Shown piece after piece: positions 1 to 60,741 of a stretch of DNA of 64,000 bases (position 1 is the stretch's first letter; the number at the start of each line of letters is the position of its first letter). The notes under the pieces are model-generated. The model was not told the DNA's origin, did no database searches, and worked only from the letters and a program-made list of their open reading frames with translations. Both the position numbers and the translations under genes were made by a program. Source of the DNA: Synaphobranchus kaupii (Eukaryota > Chordata > Actinopteri > Anguilliformes > Synaphobranchidae). The stretch is taken from the NCBI GenBank assembly GCA_029718625.1, contig CM056388.1, forward strand, positions 279,893-343,892, read 5' to 3'.

Positions 1-275
1 ATAGCTTGCCCCTCTATATTAGATCTGCCCAGACCCTAGGGATTTTTAAATCTTCCTTGAAGACCCACTTTTTCTCCCTTGCCTTCAACTCAAGTGGAGC
101 ATGACACCCTGGCAATTGTGTGTTTTGTTTTGTACTGTTGGTTTTATTCTTTGTCTGCTTGTATTTCATTTGTGTAATGTATTTGATTATTTTATTTATC
201 TGACCACTGGTACAGCACTTTGGTTCAACCGCAGTCGTTTTTAAATGTGCTCTATAGATAAATTTTGACTTTGAC
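1..275 (+). mobile_element. 3' end of a non-LTR (LINE-type) retrotransposon, truncated by the window edge
   Basis: The left part reads in frame as a typical LINE carboxy-end (FKSSLKTHFFSLAF) followed by an AT-rich 3' UTR. The tail GTGCTCTATAGATAAATTTT and a TTTGACT-type simple repeat at 255-280 are the usual 3' ending of teleost L2/CR1-like elements. Family assignment is from memory of such tails. Confidence 0.55.
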
Positions 276-399
276 TTGACTGTGCCGTGCGCACAAAGAG
301 AAGCAACGAAACAAGCCTTTCACAAACATGCGCTCACACGGAAACACAAAGGAACACGTGACCTAAAAACACAGAGAAACACACACAAAAGTGCACATT

Positions 400-401
<2 letters not shown>

Positions 402-434
<33 letters not shown>
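402..434. repeat. (CA)n microsatellite
   Basis: An uninterrupted CA run of about 16 units. The open frames across it are low-complexity artefacts. Confidence 0.95.
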
Positions 435-435
<1 letters not shown>

Positions 436-437
<2 letters not shown>

Positions 438-1395
438 AAATGCACATCTTCAATCACAGATACGCACTGAGAAGGAAACAAACTCAAACAAAAACACCCA
501 ACCTTAACGCCTTTTATTCTATTAAACATATCGGGTGACTTTTATTTACATATCGTAAGCATACACGGTTGCATGAATGTACAGTAGTATAGTCTCTGTC
601 TGTTCAAACTGCTGTTTGCCCATTTTAAGAGTACAGCTATACTGTTGTTTTACATGATAGGGGATACTGCAAATGATGTGGACAAAATACATGAGAAGCA
701 CGCATATATAAAGGAAAAGACATGAATGTGTGCAGTTCGGAAAATTGCTCAGGTAAACAGGAGATATTTCCCTCCAAAAAGTACAACAGACAAGTATTTA
801 CTGTGTAATATTTCCTCTACAATATATGAAATATATTTAAATTGTACATATTTCATACAGGCATGGTATTTCTACATGGCTGTACTTAATTACATTACAA
901 TTTACACATTGAAGTTCTTTGGTTCAGAACTCCTGTTGTGAATTTTATTCAAAATAATGTTTGGAGCTGCCAACAAAAAAATAAGACTTGGCAAACAAAG
1001 GATACCTTCTCCTTTTAAACACATACCCAAACAACAAATACCAAATGACTGGAGTAAGAGTCTGTCCTAGAGATTTACATCCTGGTTCATGGCAACCATA
1101 GCAACCAAGATCCCCTCCATGGGCCAATGTACCCATACAAAAAATATTTTATACATGGTATGACAAAGAAATCAATATTTATCACTTTCAGACATTCCAT
1201 ATATTGTGGCCTTTATTGTAATGTAGATTTTATTTTGTACAATCCACACTATATGCATGTAATTGCATATGTGAAAGTACAGATAAATGCGTACCTGTAA
1301 TGCATGACAAAAATATATATTACTTTTCAAATGGGTGTCCAATACATTGAGATCTCACAGGTGCTGTGACACTTAATGGCTGACACAGGGAAAAG
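436..1395. other. AT-rich flank with nothing recognised
   Basis: No convincing open frame, RNA gene or repeat family seen. Confidence 0.5.
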
Positions 1396-2379
1396 GGCTG
1401 TGTCCGAATCAGCACCCTTCCATACTATTAGGTAGACTGTGTCCGAATCAGCACCCTTCCATACTATTAGGTAGACTGTGTCCGAATCAGCACCCTTCCA
1501 TACTATTAGGTAGACTGTGTCCGAATCAGCACCCTTCCATACTATTAGGTAGGCTGTGTCTGAATCAGCACCCTTCCATACTATTAGGTAGACTCTGTCC
1601 GAATCAGCACCCTTCCATACTATTAGGTAGGCTGTGTCTGAATCAGCACCCTTCCATACTATTAGGTAGACTGTGTCCGAATCAGCACCCTTCCATACTA
1701 TTAGGTAGACTGTGTCCGAATCAGCACCCTTCCATACTATTAGGTAGACTGTGTCCGAATCAGCACCCTTCCATACTATTAGGTAGACTGTGTCCGAATC
1801 AGCACCCTTCCATACTATTAGGTAGACTGTGTCCGAATCAGCACCCTTCCATACTATTAGGTAGACTGTGTCCGAATCAGCACCCTTCCATACTATTAGG
1901 TAGGCTGTGTCCGAATCAGCACCCTTCCATACTATTAGGTAGACTGTGTCTGAATCAGCACCCTTCCATACTATTAGGTAGACTGTGTCCGAATCAGCAC
2001 CCTTCCATACTATTAGGTAGGCTGTGTCTGAATCAGCACCCTTCCATACTATTAGGTAGACTGTGTCCGAATCAGCACCCTTCCATACTATTAGGTAGAC
2101 TCTGTCCGAATCAGCACCCTTCCATACTATTAGGTAGGCTGTGTCTGAATCAGCACCCTTCCATACTATTAGGTAGACTGTGTCTGAATCAGCACCCTTC
2201 CATACTATTAGGTAGGCTGTGTCTGAATCAGCACCCTTCCATACTATTTGCTAGGCTTGTTGAGTAGACAGGACAAAAAAAGTTAAGTAGGCAAAATTTT
2301 CTCTAAATGTAGTATACTTTAAACCCCCTGTACACAGGAGACAGGGCGCAGTAGATAGGGCTCTGATTCGGACACAACC
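1396..2379. mobile_element. Small non-autonomous DNA transposon (MITE) with inverted ends TGTGTCCGAATCAG
   Basis: The left end GGCTGTGTCCGAATCAGC at 1396 has its inverted partner GCTCTGATTCGGACACAACC ending at 2379. The arms agree at about 15 of 17 positions. The 39-bp minisatellite occupies most of the inside and is built from repeated copies of the left end. Target-site duplications are not clear. No coding capacity. Confidence 0.6.
1397..2248. repeat. 39-bp minisatellite, about 22 copies
   Basis: Head-to-tail units containing TGTGTCCGAATCAGCACCC and CCATACTATTAGGTA, period 39 bp. Units differ mainly at a G/A before CTGTG, at C/T in TC(C/T)GAATC, and by GTGTC/CTGTC. The last unit decays at 2248 (ACTATTTGCTAGG). 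Confidence 0.95.
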
Positions 2380-3640
2380 AAGGAGTCTAAACGAATTCTG
2401 CAGGTAGGCCAACTGAGACATAGATAACATATCTTCTTAAATATTGTCACATTCAGTGTTGAATTTCAGTATTTTTGCCATCTCAACCCACACAACGAGC
2501 CTATTGATGACAAAGATGAATTTAGATGGCATGGATTTTTTTATAAGGTGGTCTTAAATGATTTTAGCGAACGACTGTTGTTGCACTATTTTGTCGTACA
2601 CTATTTAAAAAACTATTTAATACAGCGTATGGTGTAACAAATGCATATGAAGCCTCTAAACCCTTCACAGAGGACAGGCATGTGATTACCGCACAGCTGA
2701 TCTGTAAGTCACCAGTGAGTTTAACAGTAGTGCTGATGTTGTGCTGTGTCGTATATGAAGCTCGGTGCACTAATAAAGAATTCATGTGAAGGCAACTCAA
2801 TTTCTTCCTGTATTCAGTGATAATTCCCAAATTGTCTTTAAGAAAAATGCTATTCAGTTTTATTCCGGCGGATTGCCAATTTTAAGAGGTTGTTTTATTA
2901 TAATATAGTACCAAATCTGAGAGGTGTTATTTATTTATTTATATATTTATTGATATTTAAGGTTTTCTGTTAAAACGATGATGGTGGTTTGATTGAATAC
3001 CACATTTAGGCCCAGATTAAATTTAATTTTGGAGGGCAAAGCACATTGCGGTAATACAAATACAAATAATTTGTAATAATTCATATATTATTACTTAATT
3101 ATATTAAAATATATTAATATATACATTATTCTCAATAAATTAGAATAAGTAATTGCATAAAAATAAGTAATTAAGTAACTAATAAAATGTGTTCAGTTTT
3201 CAAGGGCCAAAGCACATTGCATTTAAAAAGAAGTTTCTTTTTTATTATTTTTATACACTTTGCATTCATTCAGCCATCACTAACTCATTGTGTTGTTTAT
3301 CAACACAACAAACATAATGTGATGCTAGCTTTACTTCGAGCTATAGAAAAAACAATGATTGGATTAAATGTGGGCTTTAATCATTTAAAGACACGTCCTT
3401 GCAAACATGCAGCATAGTTAGTGATTGCTTTATTTGTCTATAGAACCTCTAGAACTGCAGTGGCTTATGTTCAGAACGTCAACATGTTTAATGTGCAGGT
3501 TACAGGTAGTGAACAAAAAAAAAATGGAAACACAACAGCATTCGAACTATGACAAGTTCTCGCTGTTGTTTAAAGGTGTGGGGCTCGTTTACCTGGCCTG
3601 GGTGCCCTTGTACCAAGCCAAGTAAGACAAGACAGGTAAG
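2380..3640. other. AT-rich flank with nothing firm
   Basis: Contains ATTTA-rich sequence near 2925-2950 and 3085-3185. Short open frames here show no recognisable protein. Confidence 0.45.
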
Positions 3641-3724
3641 CCAGTCATGTCGTGTGGTCATCTTCGGCCATGTTAAAGTATTTCCTTCCTGCAGAGAGGA
3701 ATTCCCGCATTCAGAGATCACGAG

Positions 3725-3835
3725 TAATCCCGCTCAATGGTGTAATGAGCATGACACTGTTGTCCATATCACCGCCTTCCCAGTCACCAGATCCAACCGA
3801 GCATTTATGGTCCATCCTGAGATATCCTGGTTATA
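3725..3835 (+). pseudogene. Possible fragment of a Tc1-like transposase
   Basis: One frame reads PPSQSPDPTEHLWSILRY, which resembles the [11 protein letters not shown] block around the last catalytic glutamate of Tc1-like transposases. No other motif survives and no terminal repeats were found, so this is a relic at best and could be chance. Confidence 0.35.
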
Positions 3836-3917
3836 CACTGCCATTAACTATGTATGCGTTCATTGACTTTCTTGCAGAAGGGTCGTGTCGTAGTCCTTCA
3901 GCAGAATTCCAGATGCC

Positions 3918-4131
3918 GGGGTGTCTCGTTGGCGTAGCCTGTAGAGTACTGTCCACATGCTTTGTGAGCCACAACGTTGTCGGTTCGAATCCAACCACGC
4001 AACCTATTTCCAGGTGTCTGTCTCTCTCTCTCTCTCTCTCTCTCCATTCTTCCTGCCTCTCTACACTGGGCTGTCTAATAAAGCTGAAGATGCCCTTAAA
4101 AAAAAAAATAATAATTTAAATAAATAAATAA
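3918..4131 (+). mobile_element. tRNA-derived SINE with target-site duplication (family 1)
   Basis: The tRNA-like head has a B box GGTTCGAATCC near 3981, then a (CT)n stretch (4018-4044), a body TTCTTCCTGCCTCTCTACAC, and an A-rich tail. It is flanked by near-identical direct repeats TTCCAGATGCC at 3907-3917 and 4134-4144, the target-site duplication. A second copy of the same body lies on the minus strand at 35645-35765. Confidence 0.8.
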
Positions 4132-4144
4132 AATTTCCAGATGC

Positions 4145-7019
4145 CAGCAGACTCTAATCCACATAGCATAATATAGGCTCTGGACACACGGGGTGGCCCA
4201 ACACCCTATTCCTGGACTTTACATTGGCATTTCCATTTTTTGTGCACTACCTGTATTGGCATACAGTATGTAGCTACCTGTTGCTGTTCCTTTTTGCCAT
4301 GTTAGTACACTGTAGCAGGGGGTATCACATGGGTAAATAAAAAGTGTCTGCTCCTAATACACACACAGCATGTTAGTACACTGTAGCAGGGGATATCATA
4401 CACACGCATTCACATTATTTCCTATCGCCTAGTATCAAGGAACATGAGGGAATGAAAGTAAAGAATACATGTGGTATACGTGGTATATTCTGTGTCTGTT
4501 TATCTCTTCGCTTATTGCTTAAAACTTCAGATGGTATAGAAATGTCATATTGTACAATATTATTTTACAGTATGTCTCCATCTCTTGACAGAGGCATATA
4601 GATCTACACAGCAGTAAGCTTTCGTATTGCTGCCATAGACATGACATCATTATTTATTTATGATTGATAATAAACATATAGATAAATAAACCGGTACAGT
4701 CTAAAATGTAAGCGGAGCGGTAGCCAGAAGGGTAAAGGCTGTCCTCTTCTGATCCACGTAAAAAGGGTCTGGACCAAAACACGCACGTCCCTTGGCTGAT
4801 CAATTTTGTGTTTCTGTCGTTTTGGAAATAAAAAAATAAAAAGATGAAGTCTGTTGTTGATCATGACTGTTCACTTATCACCTATAAGGGAGACACTCAC
4901 ACTGAATAGTGATTAGCTGATGGGTCAAAGGTTAGCTTTAATTCCATCTTAATGTTTTCGTTGACGTCGTCGTAATGTCTAATACTGTTCTTCTCATTCC
5001 TCGTTGATAAGCTTCGACTCGTTTTGCAAGCGGGAGGTCTCCCGATCATGACCGAGTGGGCGTGTTCTGCACTAGTTTTGCACAAAAAGCAGCCGTCGGG
5101 CGTCGCCACAATGTCCGCTAGAAAATATAGGCGGAGTTGGCGAAGCACTTGTGAATGATGTCAAACACCAACGAGTGGTTCAAAATAAAAACATTTGATG
5201 ATAGATTTTGTGTATCATGTGACCAGTGACTTCAGTTTTTCCAAATGTGTCTCTGGTCAACTATGGAACAGCATGAGATCCTCACATCCCTCCCTGGGAA
5301 ACTCCAGGAAAAATAAGATTATTAAAAATATAGATTTTTGTAAGCAAAATGTTTGCAAATAAATGTTCTATCAGTACATTAGCTGTAAGGGCCATAAACT
5401 TAACAAGCTCTAATTTTCTCAATTCCTGCGAGAGAGATCTGGAGTCTATTTCATTATGAGCACTAAAAATTTACTAATTTGTTAATTTATGTGTATCTGC
5501 AATCTACACACTGAGACAAGTGGTTTAGATGAGAAAAGTAAAGTACATTCACTCTTATGATGCATAACATAAATGGAGACAGGACTAGCCTGATTGTGTA
5601 ATCTAGCTTGAAACATAGCTCAATGGGATGGATATGTCTGATGTTTTGAGGTGGGGTTTTGTGGAGGAAAATGTATAATATCATTGTGTTTTCTGAACAT
5701 GAGCTTCACTGAACAAATAAAGCACAAAACCCAAAGGAAGAGATACATTAACCTCAACTATATATAATAATAAATATGTCTGGAAAACAATAACTTCAAT
5801 TATGGGTTTTTTTTCCCCCTGCACCTCATAACCTCCTGATATAAACGTATTGATCTAAAAAAAAAATACTAAAAAAAATCGATGTTTTGTCTCTCAGTAT
5901 CAGTCTCACTTCAGGTAGGTGTACAAAATGTATCGGAAATCACACAGTAACACCAGACTGATGCAGTCCCATTCATTACAATGTAAAGGGACGATCAATT
6001 AGGGCTTCACACTTTTTGCAAGCTGCCTTCTCTGCAAAGTCCAAAAAGCTATTTTGCCGAGTGCCTACAGATACTGCATACTGTAGCTAAAATAAAGGGG
6101 GAAAATCGGTTTAATTTGATCTCCAGGGTGAGTTTGTCCCAGAAACTAAGAGGGATTTCTCTGTGGGGCAAATGGCAGCGGTGTTGGGAATCGTGGCGAA
6201 GCAAGAGAGACACTAATATTGTTTAGACACAAATGGCAAGGTTGTTTTGTTTTTTTTATGCTGTAATATAATTTCACCAGGTCCGGTAGGGTTTATTCAA
6301 TCTCAGGCACGGCAAACAGAGAACTGGTACAAACTGTTCTTGTCCAGAGGTTTACAATTCAATCCCCTTAACAAAACAATTGGGTTCGGCCTATTTCCCA
6401 CTGGATACTCCCAAAACTGGGCTCTCTTGAGTTTCTAGGGGTCACATCCAAAGCCAAGTTTAAAAGAAACATGGAAACAAACAAAAAACACAAGCTGAGC
6501 ATTTGAAGACCCTACTCCTTGGCATTCAAATTGCCCACTGTAGCTCCACCCCCCAAAACAATAGAAGAAAAGCCAGTCAATAAATGGAGGCAGGCAATAA
6601 ACAGACAGACAGCTGGACAGAGAAGCAGCCTGACTCTGCCGAATGCCGCGCTGGAGGCGAGGGGGTGTGTGCTTGAAGAATCCCCCTGGCCACTCCCGCT
6701 GTAGAGGGTTAGAAGGCACCAAATTATGCAAATAATATTTTTACACCTGCAATGCTGAGAATTGAGTACTTTTTCATACAGTTTGACACGTGGCAGAGCA
6801 GAAGGCTTCGTTTTCGTTATTGTCGTCGTTTTCGCCGTTAACTTCTACACGTTGGCTCTTTCTCTCTTTCCCACTGTTCAAACTGCCTGCCGGCAGTCGT
6901 GTCTCTATGACAGCAATGGCTCGCCGAGGGAGGGAAAGACTCGATAGCTCCCCGCTAACGTGCTATCGTGCTATCGGTGACGCTGTCAGCAATGTGAGCC
7001 TCTCTGAAGCAAAGGGACC
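4145..7019 (-). other. Presumed gucy1a2 3' UTR and downstream flank
   Basis: AT-rich sequence directly after the gucy1a2 stop. On the minus strand AATAAA occurs at 6292-6297 (about 720 nt past the stop) and again at 4653-4658; either could be a poly(A) signal, and the sequence alone does not decide. A 29-nt block (CATGTTAGTACACTG...) occurs twice, near 4298 and 4369. No open frame here resembles a protein. Confidence 0.4.
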
Positions 7020-54980
<47,961 letters not shown>

Positions 54981-57900
54981 GCTGGGTATCCAAAGGGATT
55001 CATTAGATTTCGAATTTGAGAGTATAGGTGCACGCACAGGTAAACCAGACGATAGGATAACAATTTAAATCCACCGGCGAATATTTGAACAGTGCTCCCA
55101 TATCCGACGAAACGATTATGAGTGCAGGGATGAACTGCAGCATAACCTACTATCAGCTGCGTTTCATGCCAAGGGGTTTTTAAAATAACGTTTTTCACCG
55201 TGGTTGCACAATATTGTCAAGAATAATGTATTTTCAGAGTATCCTCTCTTTTGCCATTCAATGGAAAGGCAGGCAACACAGTCTTCATTTTCCAGCTCGT
55301 TTATCTCGCTTGGTGACATCCATAAAACTGCAAATGCAAGCAGCTGCTGCTTCCAGAAAGATATGGAACAGCTTAAAGCCAGTCAAGCCTAAGAACTCCA
55401 GCAACGACCAAGCTATGCTAGTCCCCACAACCACAGCATCACTATTCGTTTTCCCCCAATCTCAGCGCGGTAGCCAATCACTCATTTTTAAGGCTAACAA
55501 CCTGCCCCCTTGATGTGATCTTGCGGAGACTGATGCCAAGTCTCGGCTTGACAGACGTGTACCGAGGAGATGCACTGGAGACAGCAACGAGGAAAAGCAA
55601 GAAGCTTATGCTAGTACGCGACCATAAATTCGATGTGAAATGAATGGCAAGTAATTCCGTAACAGTCAACTATTTTTGAACGTCGCAGGCTCTTATATTT
55701 ACACGACTGGAAGTGAACGGTTAAATTGAGAATAATTAGGCCACCGATTTCGGAATTTAATTAGGCGACCTGATTTTGGTAGCTTGCCAAATTTGAGTTG
55801 GGTCTTGTGCAATATTATTTATAGCCTATTTCATTCGGAAAGGGGCACACACAGTTAAAAACAATCCCATTCTATTTTACGCTGCGCGTGTAAATACCAA
55901 CTATTTTCTCGCCTTTTCAGAAAAAAATAACAACATGAATCAAATAATTAAAACGATGACGACACCAGAATTGTAATTAGATTGCTATTGTTGCATGCAA
56001 CATGTGTTAGTAGCCTAGGCTACATGATGATCAAACTGACAGGCAGGCACACATAGTAGGTGTGATATAATTTTTTGCGTGTGCTAGGCTATTGTTTAGC
56101 CTACGTCTTATGGCTATTTATAAATAGCCTTGGTAGCCTATATTTTTGGCTAATTAAAAAAAAAAAAGAAAAAAAAAGAATAGATTCTAGATAGTTACAG
56201 GTTGCTATCTTGTTTGCAGTAGGCTAAGTAAAACACCCGACTATGTTCTATGAGTCGACACGTAGGCGTAACATGAAATGCTTGCGTCAATGTATGCCGA
56301 AAGGTGCGCCTGCAAATTATAGGTCTAACTTAGACTATAGACCTAGGCTATATTAAGTTTTGGCAAGTGTTCCCGTTTTTTTTTGTTTTTTGTTTTTTTT
56401 TTACAACTAATTTAATTATACCAAATCCTTAGTTTTTATAGGCTATTCTAGATATTTAACGGCATGCTTTGGCGGCTCTAGGCTTTGATGGACATTCGTA
56501 GTTTTGTTTAGGCTAGCCTCATGCTAAACCCATAATTTAGCAAGCTGCTACACCATAGATTCGGGATAGATAACTGGCTCTAACTTCTTTGGTTAGTACA
56601 AAATACCCGACTAGCTAGAGTGAGCCAAATTGGTTTTGAACTCAGGGTGCTGAAAATCGCAATGACAAATAAGTTTGCTATAACGCAACGGAGATTTTAA
56701 GTTGCTTTGTATCATTAATACAGAACTATTCCCCTGTATTTACACTACCTTTGGTATCCTATTAAATGTATTGCATAGGCTACAGATTTAATACATTTTA
56801 GCAATCGTTCAGAGAGTGTGCTGCAGCACCGTCAGCACCCCTACTTCCAGCGTCTATGCTTTTCCACTAGTCACACACTATAAATTCATAGGCTCCAAAA
56901 AACTTTTCCCTAAAATGAAAAAGAATAATGACAGACAGATCAGTCGCCTGAAACCCGAAGCTACGCATCCTGGTAAAAACACAACGCGTGTTGATAAACC
57001 GAGTGCCATCTTGAAGCCTTTATTTTCCGCGCTTTAACTTTTAACAGGCAGGCATGTCAGCCTACTCACTTGGCTATTCGCGTAAACATAAATGAATCAG
57101 CAAAAACCTTAATAGTAACTTCATTTATAAGGAAAATACAGTATGATGACGATTATCTAGTTAACTGGAGCGTGCCCCACTTAATAGATCTACATGTCAG
57201 TCAATTATAGGTTGTGTGAGTATAAAAGGTCAGGCCATATTTCAGGGGGGGGGGGCGGCGGCATCATAGCATGTTGCCAATCTATAGGCTAGCATCTAAT
57301 GTTGTGCTTCGATATTAACATGTTTTTGGAATATGTTACACAATACAGGACATAAAGACACTTCGCGATCTGCCTCTGAACTGTGGAGAGAAGAGAAAAC
57401 AAAAAGGAGAGAAAACATGCCTTTCTATCATGTTGACCCCCGTCAATAAATGGTAAATGCACTACAGCGGGGAACTTCACGCTGAGTCACGGTTGAAAAA
57501 AAAACAAAAATGCATTTGAACAGGTGCCTGAAGATATTTTCAAATGGCGCTCCTTTCATCTGATCCACTTTCTCTCTGTATCGTCCTTCATTAGGCTACC
57601 ACAGAAATTAACACGATTCGTGAAGAGGCTGCATGCGCTCGGGAGACACCTGCACGAAATGTATGCAGATAGCTATAGCCTACAGATGCGGTCTTCAGAC
57701 TGCTTATAAGCCCAAAGTAATAATATCCAATCAATACATCACCAAAATGTTATATATTGGGTTAATCGATTCTATTGCTGCTGTTACCGCCGGCGTTTAT
57801 AAATGGAAAAAATGCATTTTCCCCCATTACGTATAAATCCTCCACCTCGTAAAATGTATAACAATTTACCTTTTATCATAAAAAATGTGCTGCTCAATCA

Positions 57901-58441
57901 GTAGGCTATTTATGAGGGACAGTTCAAAGCATTGCCGCACTGAATTATCACCCCATCACACTCCTGACTTCCAATTGCAGCCTCCTTGTCCATTTGTGAC
58001 ATATACCAGAGTTCACACTGCACTACAAATATGATTCCACTATAAATAAAACGACGATGACAAGGAAGCACAACACAGCCTGAGAGCCAATCTATGATTG
58101 TTTAACAATTCAGCAGTCTGGGGCTCGTTCACGGGGAGCAGTGCAGTGCAGCCAGGCACAACCTGCCGAGGAGAGTGCCTCAATAAATCTCACAAACAGT
58201 CCATCTTAATATCCGAGACAACTCGACGTTCACTGCCACTAATGCAACGTTAAAGACAACAGCGCTGTTTATTCTAACATCTCGAAGATGTGATCACCCG
58301 GCCAAAGAGAAGAGCACGTGTGCATCAGACGTACAAAATATGACCGGCTGCATTAAAATTAATGGCTTGAGGGTGCGGGTTTGAACCTCTTGGATGATTA
58401 GTGTGGAGGGCTGGTCAATAAACACCGTCAAAATCGATATA
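54981..58441 (-). other. gucy1a2 5' UTR and presumed promoter-side flank
   Basis: About 3.5 kb upstream of the start codon. The part next to exon 1 is moderately CpG-rich; beyond 55700 it is AT-rich. A TATA-like AAATATAAGAG lies on the minus strand near 55690, about 710 bp upstream of the ATG, but no transcription start can be fixed. A run of 10 G is at 57246 and poly(A)/poly(T) tracts lie near 56155 and 56380. No transposon signature or second gene was recognised before 58442. Confidence 0.35.
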
Positions 58442-59618
58442 CAGTGCCCTCCACTATTATTGGCACGCCTGGTAAAGATGAGTACAAAGAGTTATAAAAA
58501 AAATCACCGTTTGGTGAATTAGCTTAATGTCACACTGAAAAAATGGGGAAAATCCCAACCATAACCCAACGTTTAATTGAAGTAAATTATGAGAAAAACA
58601 AATCCCTCATCAAGAAATAATTATTTCTAACAGAACCACGTGTGCCACAATTATTGGCACCCCTGCATTTATATATAGAATAAAGTAATCATTTTTAATA
58701 TTTGGTCGCATATCCTTTGCATGCCATGACTTCCTGATGTCTTGTGAGTCAAAAGACAAAAGTCTTATTTTCTGGTACAGAAATGTATTTTCTCTTACAA
58801 GCGATACTATAACGTCTCTGCATTTGAATGGATCTCTGGGAATTAGGGGGTGGGACTAGATTTAGCTGTAAAGTATGCTGGAACAGTATGGAATACATGG
58901 TTGGTAAAATGGCTGTAAGTCATCAAGGGTCTGAGGTATCAAACGAGCCTCAAACCATCACTCTGCTGCCAGATATGCAGTAGATATGGATGGACCACTT
59001 TAAGGGTTGTTTCTCCTGACAAATTTTCCTATTGAACTCTATGGAAAAATAAGTCAGGAGAAGAAACCCTTCAAGTTATCCATCCATATCTACTGTATTT
59101 CTGGCAGCAGAGCGATGGTTTAAGGCTTGTTTGACATGTCAGACCCTTGATGACTTAGAGCCATTTAGCCAACCACATGTTCCATACTGTTCCAGTGTAA
59201 TTTACAGCTAAATCTAGTCCCACCCCCCAATTCCCATAGAGACCCATTCAAATGCAGAGACGTTATAGTATCGCTTGTAAGAGTACCAGAAAATAAGATA
59301 TCAAGAGTCTTTTGATGTTGTTGGGTCACACACATCAGGAAGCCATGGCATGCAAAGGATATGCGACCAAATATTAAAAATGATTATTTTATTCTATATA
59401 TAATGCAGGGGTGCCAATAATTCTGACACACATGGTTTTGTTTAAAATAATTATTTCTTGACGAGGGATTTTTTTTCTCATAATAAATTTACTTCAATTA
59501 AAGGTAGGATTTTTCTAATTTTTTAGTGTGAGATTAAGCTAATTCACCAAATGGTGAATTTTTTATAACCCTTTTTACTCATCTTTACCATGGGTGCCAA
59601 TAATAGTGGAAGGCACTA
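58442..59618. mobile_element. Foldback Tc1/mariner-type element A (1177 bp, near-complete palindrome)
   Basis: Ends CAGTGCCCTCCACTATTATT at 58442 and the complement ending at 59618, with TA on both sides (58440-58441, 59619-59620). The arms pair over almost the whole length; the midpoint near 59030 (TTTTCCTATTGAACTCTATG) is a loop of about 35 bp. No transposase frame. The inner 400 bp of each arm is homologous to the inner arms of element B next to it. Confidence 0.85.
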
Positions 59619-59624
59619 TATATA

Positions 59625-60731
59625 CAGTTAGGTCCATAAGTATTTGGACAGTGACACATTCTTTGTTGTTTTGGCTCTGTACTCCAGCACATTGGGATTT
59701 GAAATGGAACAGTGACTACAAGGTTAAAGTGCAGACTTTCAGCTTTAATTTCAGGGTTTTTACGTCCATATCGGGTGAACAGTGTAGCAATTGTAGCAAT
59801 TTTTATACATAGCCCCCCCCCCCCCCATTTTAGGGGACCAAAAGTAATTGGACAAATTAACATAAACCTTAATAAAATTATCATATTTAATATTTGGTTG
59901 CATATCCATTGCACGTCATGACTTCCTGATGTCTGTGACCCAACAACATCAAAAGACTCTTGATATCTTATTTGCAGGTACTCTTACAAGCGATACTACA
60001 ATCTCTCTGCATTTCAATGGATCTCTATGGGAATTTGGGGGTGGGACTAGATTAAGATGTAAATAACACAGGAATAGTATGGAACACATGGTTGGGTAAA
60101 TGTCTGTAAATCATCAAGGGTATGAGGTATCAGACTAGCCTCAAACCATCACTATGCTACCAGATATGCAGTAGATATGGATGGATAACTTTAAGGGTTG
60201 TTTCTCCTGACCTATTTTCCTATTGAACTCTATGGAAAAATGAGTCAGGAGAAACAACCCTTAAAGTGATCCATCCATATCTACTGCATATCTGGCAGCA
60301 GAGTGATTATTTGAGGCTCGTTTGATACGTCAGGCCCTTGGTGATTCATAGCCATTTAACCAACCATGTGTTCCATACTATCCCCATGTAATTTACAGCT
60401 TAATCTAGTCCCACCCCCCAATTCCCATAGAGATCCATTCAAATGCAGAGACGTGATAGTATCGCTTGTAAGAGTACCAGAAAATAAGATATCAAGACTC
60501 TTTTGATGTTGTTGGGTCACAGACATCAGGAAGTCATGACATGCAAAGGATATGCAACCAAATATTAAATATGATAACTTTATTAAAGTTTGTTAATTTG
60601 TCCAATTACTTTTGGTCCCCTAAAATGGGGTAAAAAAAAATGTATAAAAATGGCTACAATTGCTACACTGTTCACCCGATATGGACGTTAAAAAAATTGT
60701 GTCACTGTCCAAAGACTTATGGACCTAACTG
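59625..60731. mobile_element. Foldback Tc1/mariner-type element B (1107 bp)
   Basis: Ends CAGTTAGGTCCATAAGTATT at 59625 and the complement ending at 60731, flanked by TA (59623-59624, 60732-60733). The outer part up to about 59870 is Tc1-like subterminal sequence, of which about 100 bp (TTCTTTGTTGTTTTGGCTCT onward) is missing from the right arm. The inner arms match element A (GACTTCCTGATGTC, CTCTTACAAGCGATACTA, ATATGCAGTAGATATGGATG). Loop near 60226. No transposase frame. Confidence 0.85.
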
Positions 60732-60741
60732 TATATATATA

